Shown here one piece after another: positions 1-8,226 of a DNA stretch of 14,507 bases. Both the position numbers and the translations under genes were made by a program. The notes beneath the pieces were generated by a model, which saw only the letters and a list, made by a program, of their open reading frames with translations, was not told where the DNA came from and ran no database searches. Each line of letters starts with the position of its first letter. The first letter of the stretch is position 1. Source of the DNA: Microbacteriaceae bacterium (GTDB lineage Bacteria; Actinomycetota; Actinomycetes; Actinomycetales; Microbacteriaceae); assembly GCA_025463615.1 (NCBI GenBank), contig JAODAU010000351.1, positions 1 through 14,507 of the forward strand. The letters run 5' to 3'.

Positions 1-110
1 GGGCTGTCGGCGAGCACGGCGCGGGCGAACTCGCGCACCTTCTCCCGGCCGACGAGGTAGGGCGGGGTCGGCGCGAACACGCGGCCCTGCAGTTCGGGGT
101 TCACTGGCAC
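1..110 (-). CDS. MaoC-like dehydratase, HadA/UPF0336 type (5' end only)
   Basis: Only the first 36 or so codons are inside the window; the gene runs off the left edge on the minus strand. The translation starts VPVNPELQGRVF and continues with APTPPYLVGREKVREFA. The segment Y-x-V-x-R-E-K-(V/I)-R-E-(F/Y)-A is typical of the N-terminal hot-dog domain of actinobacterial (R)-hydroxyacyl dehydratases of the HadA/UPF0336 group, which act in fatty-acid or mycolate-type chain elongation. The start is the GTG at 110-108. A second GTG lies at 104-102, and an in-frame stop at 122-120 limits the frame upstream. The SD is weak (no clear AGGAGG). A terminator separates the gene from the small ORF upstream, so it may have its own promoter or be read by leakage. 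The N-terminal match is good, but most of the protein is unseen. Confidence 0.7.
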   Translation of the reverse strand, partial: MPVNPELQGRVFAPTPPYLVGREKVREFARAVLADS

Positions 111-127
111 GGCCCAAGCTTAAACGA

Positions 128-163
128 CGAAGCCCCGGCGACCAGTGGTCTGCCGGGGCTTCG
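128..163 (-). terminator. Strong intrinsic terminator hairpin
   Basis: Arms CGAAGCCCCGGC (128-139) and GCCGGGGCTTCG (152-163) are perfectly complementary over 12 bp. The stem continues inward as GACC/GGTC (140-143/147-150) around an AGT loop with one bulged base. On the minus strand the hairpin is followed by TCGTTTAAG, a short U-containing tail; the plus-strand side has none. It starts 24 nt after the stop of the small minus-strand ORF and ends 17 nt before the MaoC-like start, so it most likely terminates the small ORF transcript. Confidence 0.8.
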
Positions 164-187
164 GTGGCGCTAGCTAGAGCGTGCTGC

Positions 188-271
188 CTACTGGCAGCTG
201 TCGCACTGCAGGTCGTCCATCGGGTCGACGGGAACCGCGTAACCGCCGACGAAATCGCTGTCGTTGTCCAT
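188..271 (-). CDS. 27-residue acidic peptide with C-terminal CxxC tail
   Basis: This tiny ORF begins with ATG at 271-269 and ends with TAG at 190-188. It begins MDNDSDFVGGYAVP and ends MDDLQCDSCQ. Support comes from a canonical SD, AGGAGG (complement of 277-282), 5 nt before the ATG, a plausible promoter upstream (360-389) and a dedicated hairpin terminator downstream (128-163). The product is strongly acidic (seven Asp, no Lys or Arg), has no signal peptide or membrane segment, and carries its only two cysteines as C-D-S-C one residue before the end. I do not recognise a named family. The possibilities are a regulatory or leader peptide, a precursor of a modified peptide, or a small metal- or thiol-binding protein. 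No modification enzyme or transporter is adjacent in the visible sequence, so the precursor idea is weak. The gene call is fairly sure; the function is unknown. Confidence 0.65.
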   Translation of the reverse strand: MDNDSDFVGGYAVPVDPMDDLQCDSCQ

Positions 272-288
272 GTGGACCTCCTCTGAGC

Positions 289-312
289 CTGTGGTCTGTA
301 TCTGTGGTCTGT
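289..312. repeat. Tandem direct repeat CTGTGGTCTGT in the leader of the small ORF
   Basis: CTGTGGTCTGT occurs at 289-299 and again at 302-312, a 13-bp period. Both copies fall between the predicted promoter and the SD of the 27-codon ORF, so they would be in its 5' untranslated leader. They could be a binding site for a regulator or RNA-binding protein, or a chance duplication. Confidence 0.5.
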
Positions 313-359
313 TTGCCCCCACGTCGCCTGGCGTTAACCCGGCTCCGTCGTGAAGTCCC

Positions 360-389
360 ACTATATAACCCGAATCACACCCGTGTCAT
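360..389 (-). promoter_or_regulatory. Candidate promoter of the 27-codon ORF
   Basis: Read on the minus strand, ATGACA (complement of 384-389) and TATAGT (complement of 360-365) are separated by 18 nt, a reasonable sigma-70-type -35/-10 pair. The predicted start near 353 would leave an untranslated leader of about 80 nt before the ATG at 271. The surrounding 210 bp are clearly more A+T-rich than the flanking genes, as expected for a promoter region. Confidence 0.5.
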
Positions 390-428
390 TCCACTACATC
401 TAGTGTTTTCGGCGTGTCGCGATTAATT

Positions 429-461
429 CCGACAATACGGTCTACTACCGACAATTTGACA
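429..461 (+). promoter_or_regulatory. Repeats and -35-like box upstream of the NlpC/P60 gene
   Basis: CCGACAAT is repeated at 429-436 and 448-455, 19 bp apart, with an inverted repeat CGGT-5-ACCG (438-441/447-450) between them. A perfect -35 hexamer TTGACA lies at 456-461. The best -10 at 17-bp spacing is ACATAT at 479-484, which overlaps the chosen ATG at 483. Either the real -10 is at a poor spacing or the translation start is not as called. The direct repeats immediately upstream of the -35 look like an activator site. Confidence 0.35.
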
Positions 462-482
462 CGCTCGGATAGTCTGGAACAT

Positions 483-1100
483 ATGGTCAAGGCAATAGCG
501 AAGCTCGGAGCGATCGCGGCTGCATGCGCGATTCTCGCCACAGCAGCTATTCCGGCCTACGCCGACCTGGGCTCGCAGGCCGCTCCCGAGTCGCACGGCA
601 TCGCCGCGCAGAAGGTCTCGGTCGAGGCCACGGCAACCATCGTGACCGCCTCGCGCGACGCCTACACGGTGACGAAGCCGACGCCGCCCAAGGCATCCCT
701 GACCTCGTTCGCCTCGGTCAACCGGTACACGGGGATCGCCCCGCCCAACCAGCCGTACAGCGGCGCGGCGATCATCGCCTATGCCTCCCAGTTCGTCGGC
801 ATCGTTCCCTACGGCGAGGGAAACAGCCCCACCACCAGCTTCTCCTGCGACGGCTACGTGCAGTACGTCTTCGCCGGATTCGGCATCAGCCTCCCCCGCG
901 GCGCCGACCACCAGGCCGCGCTCGGCGTCCGCATCGACCAGTCGCAGGCCGTCGCCGGCGACCTCGTGTGGTGGCCGGGACGCCACGTCGGCATCTACGA
1001 CGGCGCGGGCGGCATGTACAACTCGCCCACCTGGGGTCGGTACGTGGAGCACGTCGCCACCCTCTGGGGCTCGCCGGTCTTCATCCGCCTGCAGGTCTAG
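483..1100 (+). CDS. Secreted NlpC/P60 family peptidoglycan hydrolase
   Basis: This 205-aa exported cysteine peptidase probably cleaves peptide stems of peptidoglycan outside the membrane. The ATG at 483 is chosen because it puts a Sec signal peptide at the N-terminus: K3 and K7, a hydrophobic stretch at about 8-22, and a likely cleavage site A-Y-A after residue 27. A GTG at 414 in the same frame would add 23 hydrophilic residues and spoil this. Residues 28-90 are a Pro/Thr/Ala-rich linker without SH3 or LysM repeats. The catalytic domain covers about 93-205: Cys122 in SFSCDGYVQYVF, His168 in GRHVGIYDG, and Asn180 at the usual third polar position. The common D-C-S-G is here S-C-D-G. The SD is weak. 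The neighbouring GNAT gene follows after 9 bp, suggesting co-transcription. Confidence 0.85.
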   Translation: MVKAIAKLGAIAAACAILATAAIPAYADLGSQAAPESHGIAAQKVSVEATATIVTASRDAYTVTKPTPPKASLTSFASVNRYTGIAPPNQPYSGAAIIAYASQFVGIVPYGEGNSPTTSFSCDGYVQYVFAGFGISLPRGADHQAALGVRIDQSQAVAGDLVWWPGRHVGIYDGAGGMYNSPTWGRYVEHVATLWGSPVFIRLQV

Positions 1101-1109
1101 TCGACCCCT

Positions 1110-1394
1110 ATGGCCAGCGTTCTCGCGCACGAGCCGGATGCCCGTCGCTACACCCTTCTCATCGACGGGCAGCTCGTCGCCCTCGCCGACTACACGATCA
1201 ACGGATCGTCCATCTCGTTCCACCACACCTACACCCAGCCGAACCGGCGCGGCCACGGCTACGCGGGCGACGTCGTCGCCTTCGCCATGGACGACGTGGA
1301 GCGGAACACCACGCTCAAGGTCGTGCCGATGTGCTGGTACGTCGCCGAGTGGTTCGACAAGCATCCCGAGCGCGCGGGCCTGCTGACCCGATAG
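1110..1394 (+). CDS. GNAT-like N-acetyltransferase domain protein (YjdJ/COG2388 type)
   Basis: This is a 94-aa single-domain protein. The short beta hairpin RYTLLIDGQLVALADY is followed by the acetyl-CoA binding turn NRRGHGYAGDVV (about residues 45-56; R-x-x-G-x-G/A). It then ends in a CWYVAEWFDKHPE segment, where C-x-x-V/Y-x-x-W/Y-x-x-x-H-P-E is the hallmark of the small Gcn5-related group that lacks the N-terminal half of ordinary GNATs. The length matches that group. The substrate is unknown. It sits 9 bp after the NlpC/P60 stop with no visible SD, so it is probably translated from the shared transcript. The family call is firm; the role is not. Confidence 0.8.
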   Translation: MASVLAHEPDARRYTLLIDGQLVALADYTINGSSISFHHTYTQPNRRGHGYAGDVVAFAMDDVERNTTLKVVPMCWYVAEWFDKHPERAGLLTR

Positions 1395-2325
1395 TCAGCG
1401 CCCGGTAACCTGCCGTTCGCCTGCCCCTCACCCCCGGCGGTCAGGCTGGCCCAATGGATCGCGCCATCGCGTGGGTCGAGTCGCCACTGCAGCTCGTCGC
1501 CGCCGCCGAGTGGGCGGCCGGGCGCGGGGAGCCGATCGCGGTCGCGCTGCGGGTCACCGGACCCCAGATGGCGGCCACCGCCGGCGAGCTGCTGTCGCGC
1601 GGCGCCCGGTTCGAGACCGTCACGCCGTACTTCGGCATCCCGTGGGGCCAGCTCGGCGCCTACCGCACGTGGGCCGTGGGCGACGCGTTCTCCGGGCAGT
1701 TCCGGCTGGCTGCGAGCGCGCGTTCCCCGCGCGAACTCTCCCTGCTCGACGACGGCGCCATGACGCTCGTCGCCGCGGACGCCCTGCTCGGCCGGGTTCC
1801 GTACGCCCGCCCGCACACCGAGGAGGGCCGCCTCTCGAGCGTGCTCGGCCGCTCCGCGCGGGAGCGGATGCTGCGCCTCGCCTCCCGCGAACGACTCGAG
1901 CTCGTGACCGCCTTCGCCCTGGGCGACCAGCGCACGACGCTGCTGGGCAACCGCGGCATCCGCGTCACCCGCAGCAGCTTCGAGTGGGTGCGCTCCACGG
2001 CCCGCCCGATCGCGGTGCCGGGCAACCGGGTGCTGGTGGGCAGCTCGCTGCCGACGGACCGGCGGATGCCCGTGCCCGACTACCTCGCCTGGGTCGCGGC
2101 CGAGGCCCGCGCCGGCGGCGTCGTGTACCTGCCGCACCGGCGCGAGACCGCGGGCGTGCTGTCCGCCGTGCGCGCTACGCCCGGGGTCCGGGTGGTCGAG
2201 ACCGGCCTGCCGCTCGAACTCGTGTTGGCCGGCGCCCGCGAACCGCTCGAGGTGATCACCCTGCCGACGAGCGCGCGCACCACACTGGGGCACGTGCTCG
2301 CCGGCACCGGGTCGACGATCGTGGA

Positions 2326-2344
2326 GGTCTCGACAAGCTCGACC
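2326..2344. repeat. GGTCTCGACAAGCTCGACC element at convergent gene ends
   Basis: The 19-bp GGTCTCGACAAGCTCGACC lies at the 3' end of the glycosyltransferase-like gene, 9 bp from the aceB stop on the other strand. It is partly self-complementary (GGTC-CGA against TCG-ACC). Very similar half-palindromes recur between convergent genes in Microbacteriaceae as I know them. Only one copy is in this window, so its repeat status is inference. Confidence 0.35.
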
Positions 2345-2352
2345 CGCTTTGG

Positions 2353-3972
<1,620 letters not shown>

Positions 3973-3985
3973 TGTCTCTTCCCTT

Positions 3986-5311
3986 CTAGAACTGTGCGGA
4001 TTCGGTGGAGCCCACGAGCGCGAGGGTCGCGCTCTGCGGGTTGAGCACGGTGGAGACCCGGTCGAAGTACCCGGTCCCCACCTCTCGCTGGTGTTTCGTG
4101 GCCGTGTAGCCGCGACTCTCGGAGGCGAACTCCGCCTCCTGCAGCTCGACGTAGGCGCTCATATGCCGCTCGCGGTATCCACTCGCCAGCTCGAACATCG
4201 AGTGGTTGAGCGCGTGGAACCCGGCGAGGGTGATGAACTGGAACGCGTAGCCCATCGCGGCCAGCTCGCGCTGGAATCGTGCGATCTGGTCGTCGTCGAG
4301 GTGGCTCTTCCAGTTGAACGACGGCGAGCAGTTGTAGGCCAGCTTCTTGCCGGGGAACTCGCGGTGGATGCTCTCGGCGAAGGTGCGCGCGAGCTCGATG
4401 TCGGGCTCCCCCGACTCCACCCAGAGCAGGTCGGCGTAGGGCGCGTAGGCGTGGCCGCGGGCGAGCACCGTCTCGATGCCAGGCGTCGTGCCATAAAAGC
4501 CCTCCGCCGTGCGCTCCCCGGTGAGGAACGGGCGGTCACGCTCATCGACGTCGCTGGTGATGAGGGTGGCGGCGAGCGAGTCGGTGCGGCCGATCACGAT
4601 GGTGGGCACCCCCGCGACATCCGCCGCCAGCCGGGCCGCGTTGAGGGTGCGGATGTGCTGGCTGGTGGGCACGAGCACCTTGCCTCCCATGTGCCCGCAC
4701 TTCTTCTCCGAGGCGAGCTGGTCCTCCCAGTGCACGCCGGCCGCGCCCGCCGCGATCATGGAGCCCATGAGCTCGTAGGCGTTGAGCGGTCCGCCGAAGC
4801 CGGCCTCGGCATCCGCGACGATGGGGGCGAGCCAGTCGATCGGAGTGGCCCCTTCGAGAGCCTCAGGGACCGGTCGCTGAGGCTCTCGAAGCGACGTGCG
4901 CTCGATCTGGTCGGCGCGCAGCAGCGCGTTGTTGATGCGCCGCACCACCGTCGGCACGGAGTTGGCCGGGTAGAGGCTCTGGTCGGGGTAGGTCTGGCCG
5001 CTGAGGTTCGCGTCGGCCGCGACCTGCCAGCCGGAGAGGTAGATCGCCTTCAGCCCGGCGCTAACCTGCTGCACGGCCTGGTTGCCGGTCAGCGCGCCCA
5101 GCGCGGGCACCCACTCCTCCGAGTGGATGAGCCGCCACAGGTTCTCGGCGCCGCGCTGCGCCAGGGCGTGCTCCTCCTGCACGCTCCCGCGCAGGGCGAT
5201 GACGTCCTCCGCCGTGTAGTCGCGCTGCACGCCGTTCCAGCGGGCGTCGGTCTTCCACTGCGTCTCGAGCTGCGCCGCCGTCTGCGTCTGGTCTCCCGGT
5301 CGGGTGTCCAT
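3986..5311 (-). CDS. aceA: Isocitrate lyase with an in-frame repeat insertion
   Basis: This 441-aa enzyme cleaves isocitrate to glyoxylate and succinate, the first step of the glyoxylate shunt, in the cytosol. Conserved blocks are [39 protein letters not shown] (Mg-binding Asp of the IVAD strand), [13 protein letters not shown] with catalytic Cys205, [12 protein letters not shown] and the C-terminal [13 protein letters not shown] end (here VGSTESAQF). Relative to M. tuberculosis Icl1 as I recall it (428 aa), the protein is about 13 residues longer. The difference lies at about 139-158, where a short EGDTSVEN-like loop is replaced by [20 protein letters not shown], encoded by a palindromic repeat (4852-4891). 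The frame is kept and all catalytic motifs remain. The SD AAGGAG precedes ATG 5311. It is the first gene of the aceA-aceB operon, divergent from ramB. Confidence 0.95.
   Translation of the reverse strand: MDTRPGDQTQTAAQLETQWKTDARWNGVQRDYTAEDVIALRGSVQEEHALAQRGAENLWRLIHSEEWVPALGALTGNQAVQQVSAGLKAIYLSGWQVAADANLSGQTYPDQSLYPANSVPTVVRRINNALLRADQIERTSLREPQRPVPEALEGATPIDWLAPIVADAEAGFGGPLNAYELMGSMIAAGAAGVHWEDQLASEKKCGHMGGKVLVPTSQHIRTLNAARLAADVAGVPTIVIGRTDSLAATLITSDVDERDRPFLTGERTAEGFYGTTPGIETVLARGHAYAPYADLLWVESGEPDIELARTFAESIHREFPGKKLAYNCSPSFNWKSHLDDDQIARFQRELAAMGYAFQFITLAGFHALNHSMFELASGYRERHMSAYVELQEAEFASESRGYTATKHQREVGTGYFDRVSTVLNPQSATLALVGSTESAQF
4852..4891. repeat. 40-bp palindromic repeat inside aceA
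   Basis: Arms CTTCGAGAGCCTCAG (4852-4866) and CTGAGGCTCTCGAAG (4877-4891) are perfectly complementary. The 10-bp centre contains the palindrome GACCGGTC, so the whole unit is a 40-bp palindrome with a single G/G mismatch. Read in the aceA frame it encodes [14 protein letters not shown] 24-bp stretch covering the left arm and centre (4850-4873) recurs exactly at 11259-11282 and 11349-11372. It can form a very stable hairpin in DNA or in the aceA mRNA. Confidence 0.9.
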
Positions 5312-5345
5312 GGTGTCTCCTTACGTGTCGTGGTGACGACTCTGC

Positions 5346-5370
5346 GCCGGAATCCGCCCGCTTTTCCGGC
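5346..5370. promoter_or_regulatory. Inverted repeat GCCGGAA-N11-TTCCGGC upstream of aceA
   Basis: Perfect 7-bp arms lie at 5346-5352 and 5364-5370, centred about 47 bp upstream of the aceA ATG in the 125-bp gap between divergent aceA and ramB. The position fits an operator over the aceA promoter or 5' leader. Which protein binds is unknown; RamB, a GlxR/CRP-type or another regulator are candidates. Confidence 0.4.
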
Positions 5371-5380
5371 TGTGAGTGCC

Positions 5381-5415
5381 AGAAGAATGCGACTTCTTCT
5401 ATTCCCCGCAAGAAG
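5381..5415. promoter_or_regulatory. Candidate RamB operator in the aceA-ramB gap
   Basis: AGAAGAA (5381-5387) and TTCTTCT (5394-5400) form a perfect 7-bp inverted repeat with a 6-bp spacer. A second copy of the right arm's complement, AAGAAG (5410-5415), follows. Embedded are AATGCGAC and CCCGCAAG, loosely similar to the TTTGCAAA-like cores reported for RamB sites in Corynebacterium. The cluster lies between the starts of two divergent genes where autoregulation by RamB is expected. The assignment to RamB is inference from position. Confidence 0.45.
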
Positions 5416-5436
5416 CGGCGATGGCAGAGTGTCGGC

Positions 5437-6912
5437 ATGGACACCGACGTCTCTGCACACGCGCACGATGAGGACATGCTCGATCAACTGACCATCGGAC
5501 GCCGCATCCGCGAACTGCGCACCTCCCGCGGCATGACGCTCGATGCGCTCAGCACCGCGATCGGGCGGGCGCCCTCGCAGCTGTCGATCATCGAGAACGG
5601 ACGCCGCGAGCTCAAGATCGGCGAACTGCAGAAGCTCTCCCGCGCCCTGGGCGTGAGCCTCGACGCCCTGCTCGAGCCGGAGGCGCCGTCGAAGCGCGCG
5701 GCCCTCGAGATCGCACTGGAACGGGCCCAGCGCGGTCCCCTCTACGCGACGCTCGGGCTGCCGCCGCTGCCCGTGCGCAAGACGCTGAGCGACGAGGCGA
5801 TCGTCACGATCCTCGGCCTGCACGACGAGCTGCAGCGCCTGCACCGCGAGCGCGCGCTCACGCCCGAGGAGGCGCGGCGCGCGAACACCGAGCTGCGCCG
5901 CACGATGCGAGCGCGGAACAACTACTTCCCCGAGCTGGAGGCGACCGCGGCCGGGCTGCTGAAGGCCGTGGGGCACGACGGGGGTCCGCTGTCGCAGCGC
6001 GTGGCATCCGACATCGCCGCCCACCTCGGCTTCACGCTGCACTACGTGCACGACCTGCCGAACTCGACCCGCAGCATCACCGACCTGGAGAACGGGCGGA
6101 TCTACCTCCCGGTCTCCGAGCAGGCCGGCGCCGACCAGCGGTCCACCCTGCTGCAGGCGCTCGCGAGCCACGTGCTCGGCATCGGTGAGCCGGCCGACTA
6201 CGGCGACTTCCTGCGCCAGCGGGTCGAGACGAACTACCTCGCCGGGGCGCTGATGGTTCCCGAAGCCTCCGCGACGGCGTTCCTGAAGGCCGCCAAGGAG
6301 AAGCGCGAGCTCTCGGTGGAGGACCTGCGTGACGCCTTCGCGGTGACCTACGAGACCGCCGCGCACCGCTTCACCAACCTCGCGACCGAGCACCTCGGCA
6401 TCCCCGTGCACTTTCTCAAGGTGCACGAGAGCGGCACCATCTCGAAGGCCTACGAGAACGACAGCGTGCTGTTCCCGACCGACGCTCTCGGGGCCGTGGA
6501 AGGGCAGACGGTCTGCCGGTACTGGAGCGCGCGGCGGGTGTTCGACGTGGAGGACCGCTTCAGCCCGTACCACCAGTACACGGACAAGCCGACGGGAACC
6601 TACTGGTGCACCTCCCGCATCCAGTCGACCGGTCGTGGCGCGTTCTCGGTGAGCGTGGGCACGCCGTTCGCGCACGTGAAGTGGTTCCGCGGCAGGGACA
6701 CGACCAACAGGTTCACCTCGAGCTGCCCCGACGAGTCGTGCTGCCGCCGCCCGCCCGCCGCGCTCGCCACGCGCTGGCAGGGACGGTCGTTGCCGAGCCC
6801 GCGGCTCAACAGCTCGCTGCTCGCCGCGATGCCGACCGGCGCCTACCCGGGGGTGGACAGCACCGAGGTCTTCCGCTTCCTCGACGGGCATGCGCCTGTT
6901 CGCGTCGAGTGA
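5437..6912 (+). CDS. ramB: ScfR-family transcriptional regulator of acetate/glyoxylate metabolism
   Basis: This 491-aa DNA-binding regulator is the size of Corynebacterium and Mycobacterium RamB (about 475 aa). In order it has a Cro/C1-type HTH at about 20-78 (IGRRIRELRTSRGMTL and a following SQLSIIENGRR), a helical linker, an IrrE/DUF955-like domain at about 180-310, and a C-terminal DUF2083-type domain with a cysteine cluster C430-x4-C435-C436 followed by RRPP. The metallopeptidase HExxH is absent: the equivalent stretch reads LASHVLG (242-248), so the domain probably senses a ligand (short-chain acyl-CoA in the family name) rather than cleaving protein. Divergent placement from aceA mirrors Corynebacterium and Mycobacterium, where RamB controls aceA/aceB. 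ATG 5437 is the called start with only a poor SD; an ATG at 5476 is possible. Confidence 0.9.
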   Translation: MDTDVSAHAHDEDMLDQLTIGRRIRELRTSRGMTLDALSTAIGRAPSQLSIIENGRRELKIGELQKLSRALGVSLDALLEPEAPSKRAALEIALERAQRGPLYATLGLPPLPVRKTLSDEAIVTILGLHDELQRLHRERALTPEEARRANTELRRTMRARNNYFPELEATAAGLLKAVGHDGGPLSQRVASDIAAHLGFTLHYVHDLPNSTRSITDLENGRIYLPVSEQAGADQRSTLLQALASHVLGIGEPADYGDFLRQRVETNYLAGALMVPEASATAFLKAAKEKRELSVEDLRDAFAVTYETAAHRFTNLATEHLGIPVHFLKVHESGTISKAYENDSVLFPTDALGAVEGQTVCRYWSARRVFDVEDRFSPYHQYTDKPTGTYWCTSRIQSTGRGAFSVSVGTPFAHVKWFRGRDTTNRFTSSCPDESCCRRPPAALATRWQGRSLPSPRLNSSLLAAMPTGAYPGVDSTEVFRFLDGHAPVRVE

Positions 6913-6951
6913 CGGATTGCCCTTGCCGGTGGCTCGGCGGAGGATTGGCTC

Positions 6952-8226
6952 ATGGCTGACGCAACGGAAGAAGACGGCCCCGCGGTGACGCGGGATGAGC
7001 AACTCGACGGCATCGTGCAGAAGGTGTGGGCGGATGCCGCGCTCTACCACGAGGACGAGGAGAAACTGCTCAGGGGCTGGCTCACCCAGACGGGTATCGA
7101 GGTCGGCGACGAGGAGTTCCAGGGCCTGCTCGCCCGCGCGCGGAGGGGAGGGAACGTGCCCGTCACCGACTCGCACATCGGCCCGAGCGTGCCCGGTCGG
7201 GTGGAGCAGGCGCTGGGTGCGGTGCGCGATGTGGGCACCGGCGGCATCCACGTGGATGACTCCCCCGGCAGCCACCACCTCGCCCCCAGCACCATGGCCG
7301 CGCTGCGCGCCCACCACCGCGGCGGACCGGAGCAGCTCGTGTTCGAGGACGCTCCGGTGCCGGAGCCCGCGGCGGGCGAGGTGCTGATCGAGGTGTATGC
7401 GGCATCCATCACGTTCACCGAGCTGGACTGGGACGAGACCTGGCTGCACGACGGGGTCGACCGCACGCCGACCATCCCGTCGCACGAGTTCTCGGGCGTG
7501 ATCGCCGCGGTCGGCGACGACGTGACCGGCTTCTCCCGGGGGGACGCGGTGTACGGGCTGGTGCCGTTCGAGCACGACGGGGCCGCGGCCGAGTACCTCG
7601 TGCTGCCCGCCGACATCGTGGCGAAGGCGCCCGCGAAGCTCAGCCACGTGGAGACCGCCGCCCTGCCGCTCGCCGCGCTCACCGCGTGGCAGGCGCTCGT
7701 CGACCACGGCAAAGTGCAGGTCGGCCAGACCGTGCTCGTGCACGGCGGGGCGGGCGGGGTCGGGGTGTTCGTCATCCAGCTCGCAGAGCACCTGGGTGCG
7801 GGCGTGACGACGACCGTGCGCGGGGCGGATGCCGCGTTCGTCGAGTCACTGGGCGCGGACCGGGTCATCGACTTCGAGACGGAGGCCTTCGACGCGGACG
7901 GGCGCACCTACGACATCGTGATCGCGCCCTTCGGCGGCGACACCCAGGAGCGCTCGTACGCGGTGGTGAAGCCCGGCGGCCACCTCATCACCCTGAGCGT
8001 GCCGCCCGCGCAGGACCGCGCTGCCGCGCTCGGCATCACCGCCACGTTCTTCATCGTGGCGCCGGACGCCGCCGAGCTCGATACCCTCGCCGAACTGGCG
8101 GATGCCGGCACACTCGTCGCGCCCGTGCAGGCCACCTTCCCGCTCGCCGAGGGCCGCGCCGCCTTCGAGACGCGCACGGTGCAGGGCAAGAAGCCGGGCA
8201 AGACCGTGCTGGTGGTCCGGGAGTAG
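6952..8226 (+). CDS. Zinc-less MDR NADP-dependent oxidoreductase with novel N-terminal extension
   Basis: This is a 424-aa protein. Residues 115-424 are a standard quinone-oxidoreductase-like medium-chain dehydrogenase: an MAALRAHHRGGPEQL start, an IPSHEFSGVIAAVG GroES-like fold, the Rossmann loop VLVHGGAGGVG (261-271), and an EGRAAFETRTVQGKKPGKTVL end. The catalytic-zinc ligands of alcohol dehydrogenases are missing, so an NADPH-dependent enone or quinone reduction is likely. Residues 1-114 are not part of that family. They are acidic, with helix-forming segments (about 14-67: DEQLDGIVQKVWADAALYH, then EEKLLRGWL and EEFQGLLARARRG) and a Gly/His/Pro-rich linker. The SD GGAGG (6939-6943), 8 nt before ATG 6952, supports translation of the extension, and the internal ATG at 7294 has no SD. 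It lies 39 bp after ramB and overlaps the next gene by 1 bp. Confidence 0.85.
   Translation: MADATEEDGPAVTRDEQLDGIVQKVWADAALYHEDEEKLLRGWLTQTGIEVGDEEFQGLLARARRGGNVPVTDSHIGPSVPGRVEQALGAVRDVGTGGIHVDDSPGSHHLAPSTMAALRAHHRGGPEQLVFEDAPVPEPAAGEVLIEVYAASITFTELDWDETWLHDGVDRTPTIPSHEFSGVIAAVGDDVTGFSRGDAVYGLVPFEHDGAAAEYLVLPADIVAKAPAKLSHVETAALPLAALTAWQALVDHGKVQVGQTVLVHGGAGGVGVFVIQLAEHLGAGVTTTVRGADAAFVESLGADRVIDFETEAFDADGRTYDIVIAPFGGDTQERSYAVVKPGGHLITLSVPPAQDRAAALGITATFFIVAPDAAELDTLAELADAGTLVAPVQATFPLAEGRAAFETRTVQGKKPGKTVLVVRE

Noticed and set aside
128..163. tRNA or structured RNA gene
   Set aside because: It is a single long GC hairpin with a U-tail on one side; no cloverleaf arms or CCA end.
188..271. 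Precursor of a ribosomally made modified peptide (RiPP)
   Set aside because: Kept only as a possibility: there is no radical SAM, YcaO, LanM or peptide transporter gene in the visible neighbourhood.
414..482. GTG 414 as the start of the NlpC/P60 protein
   Set aside because: It would place 23 polar residues before a well-formed signal peptide and has no SD.
5089..7791. 900-codon minus-strand open frame opposite ramB and the MDR gene
   Set aside because: It is a composition-driven antisense frame with no family motif; ramB and the MDR gene on the other strand are well supported.
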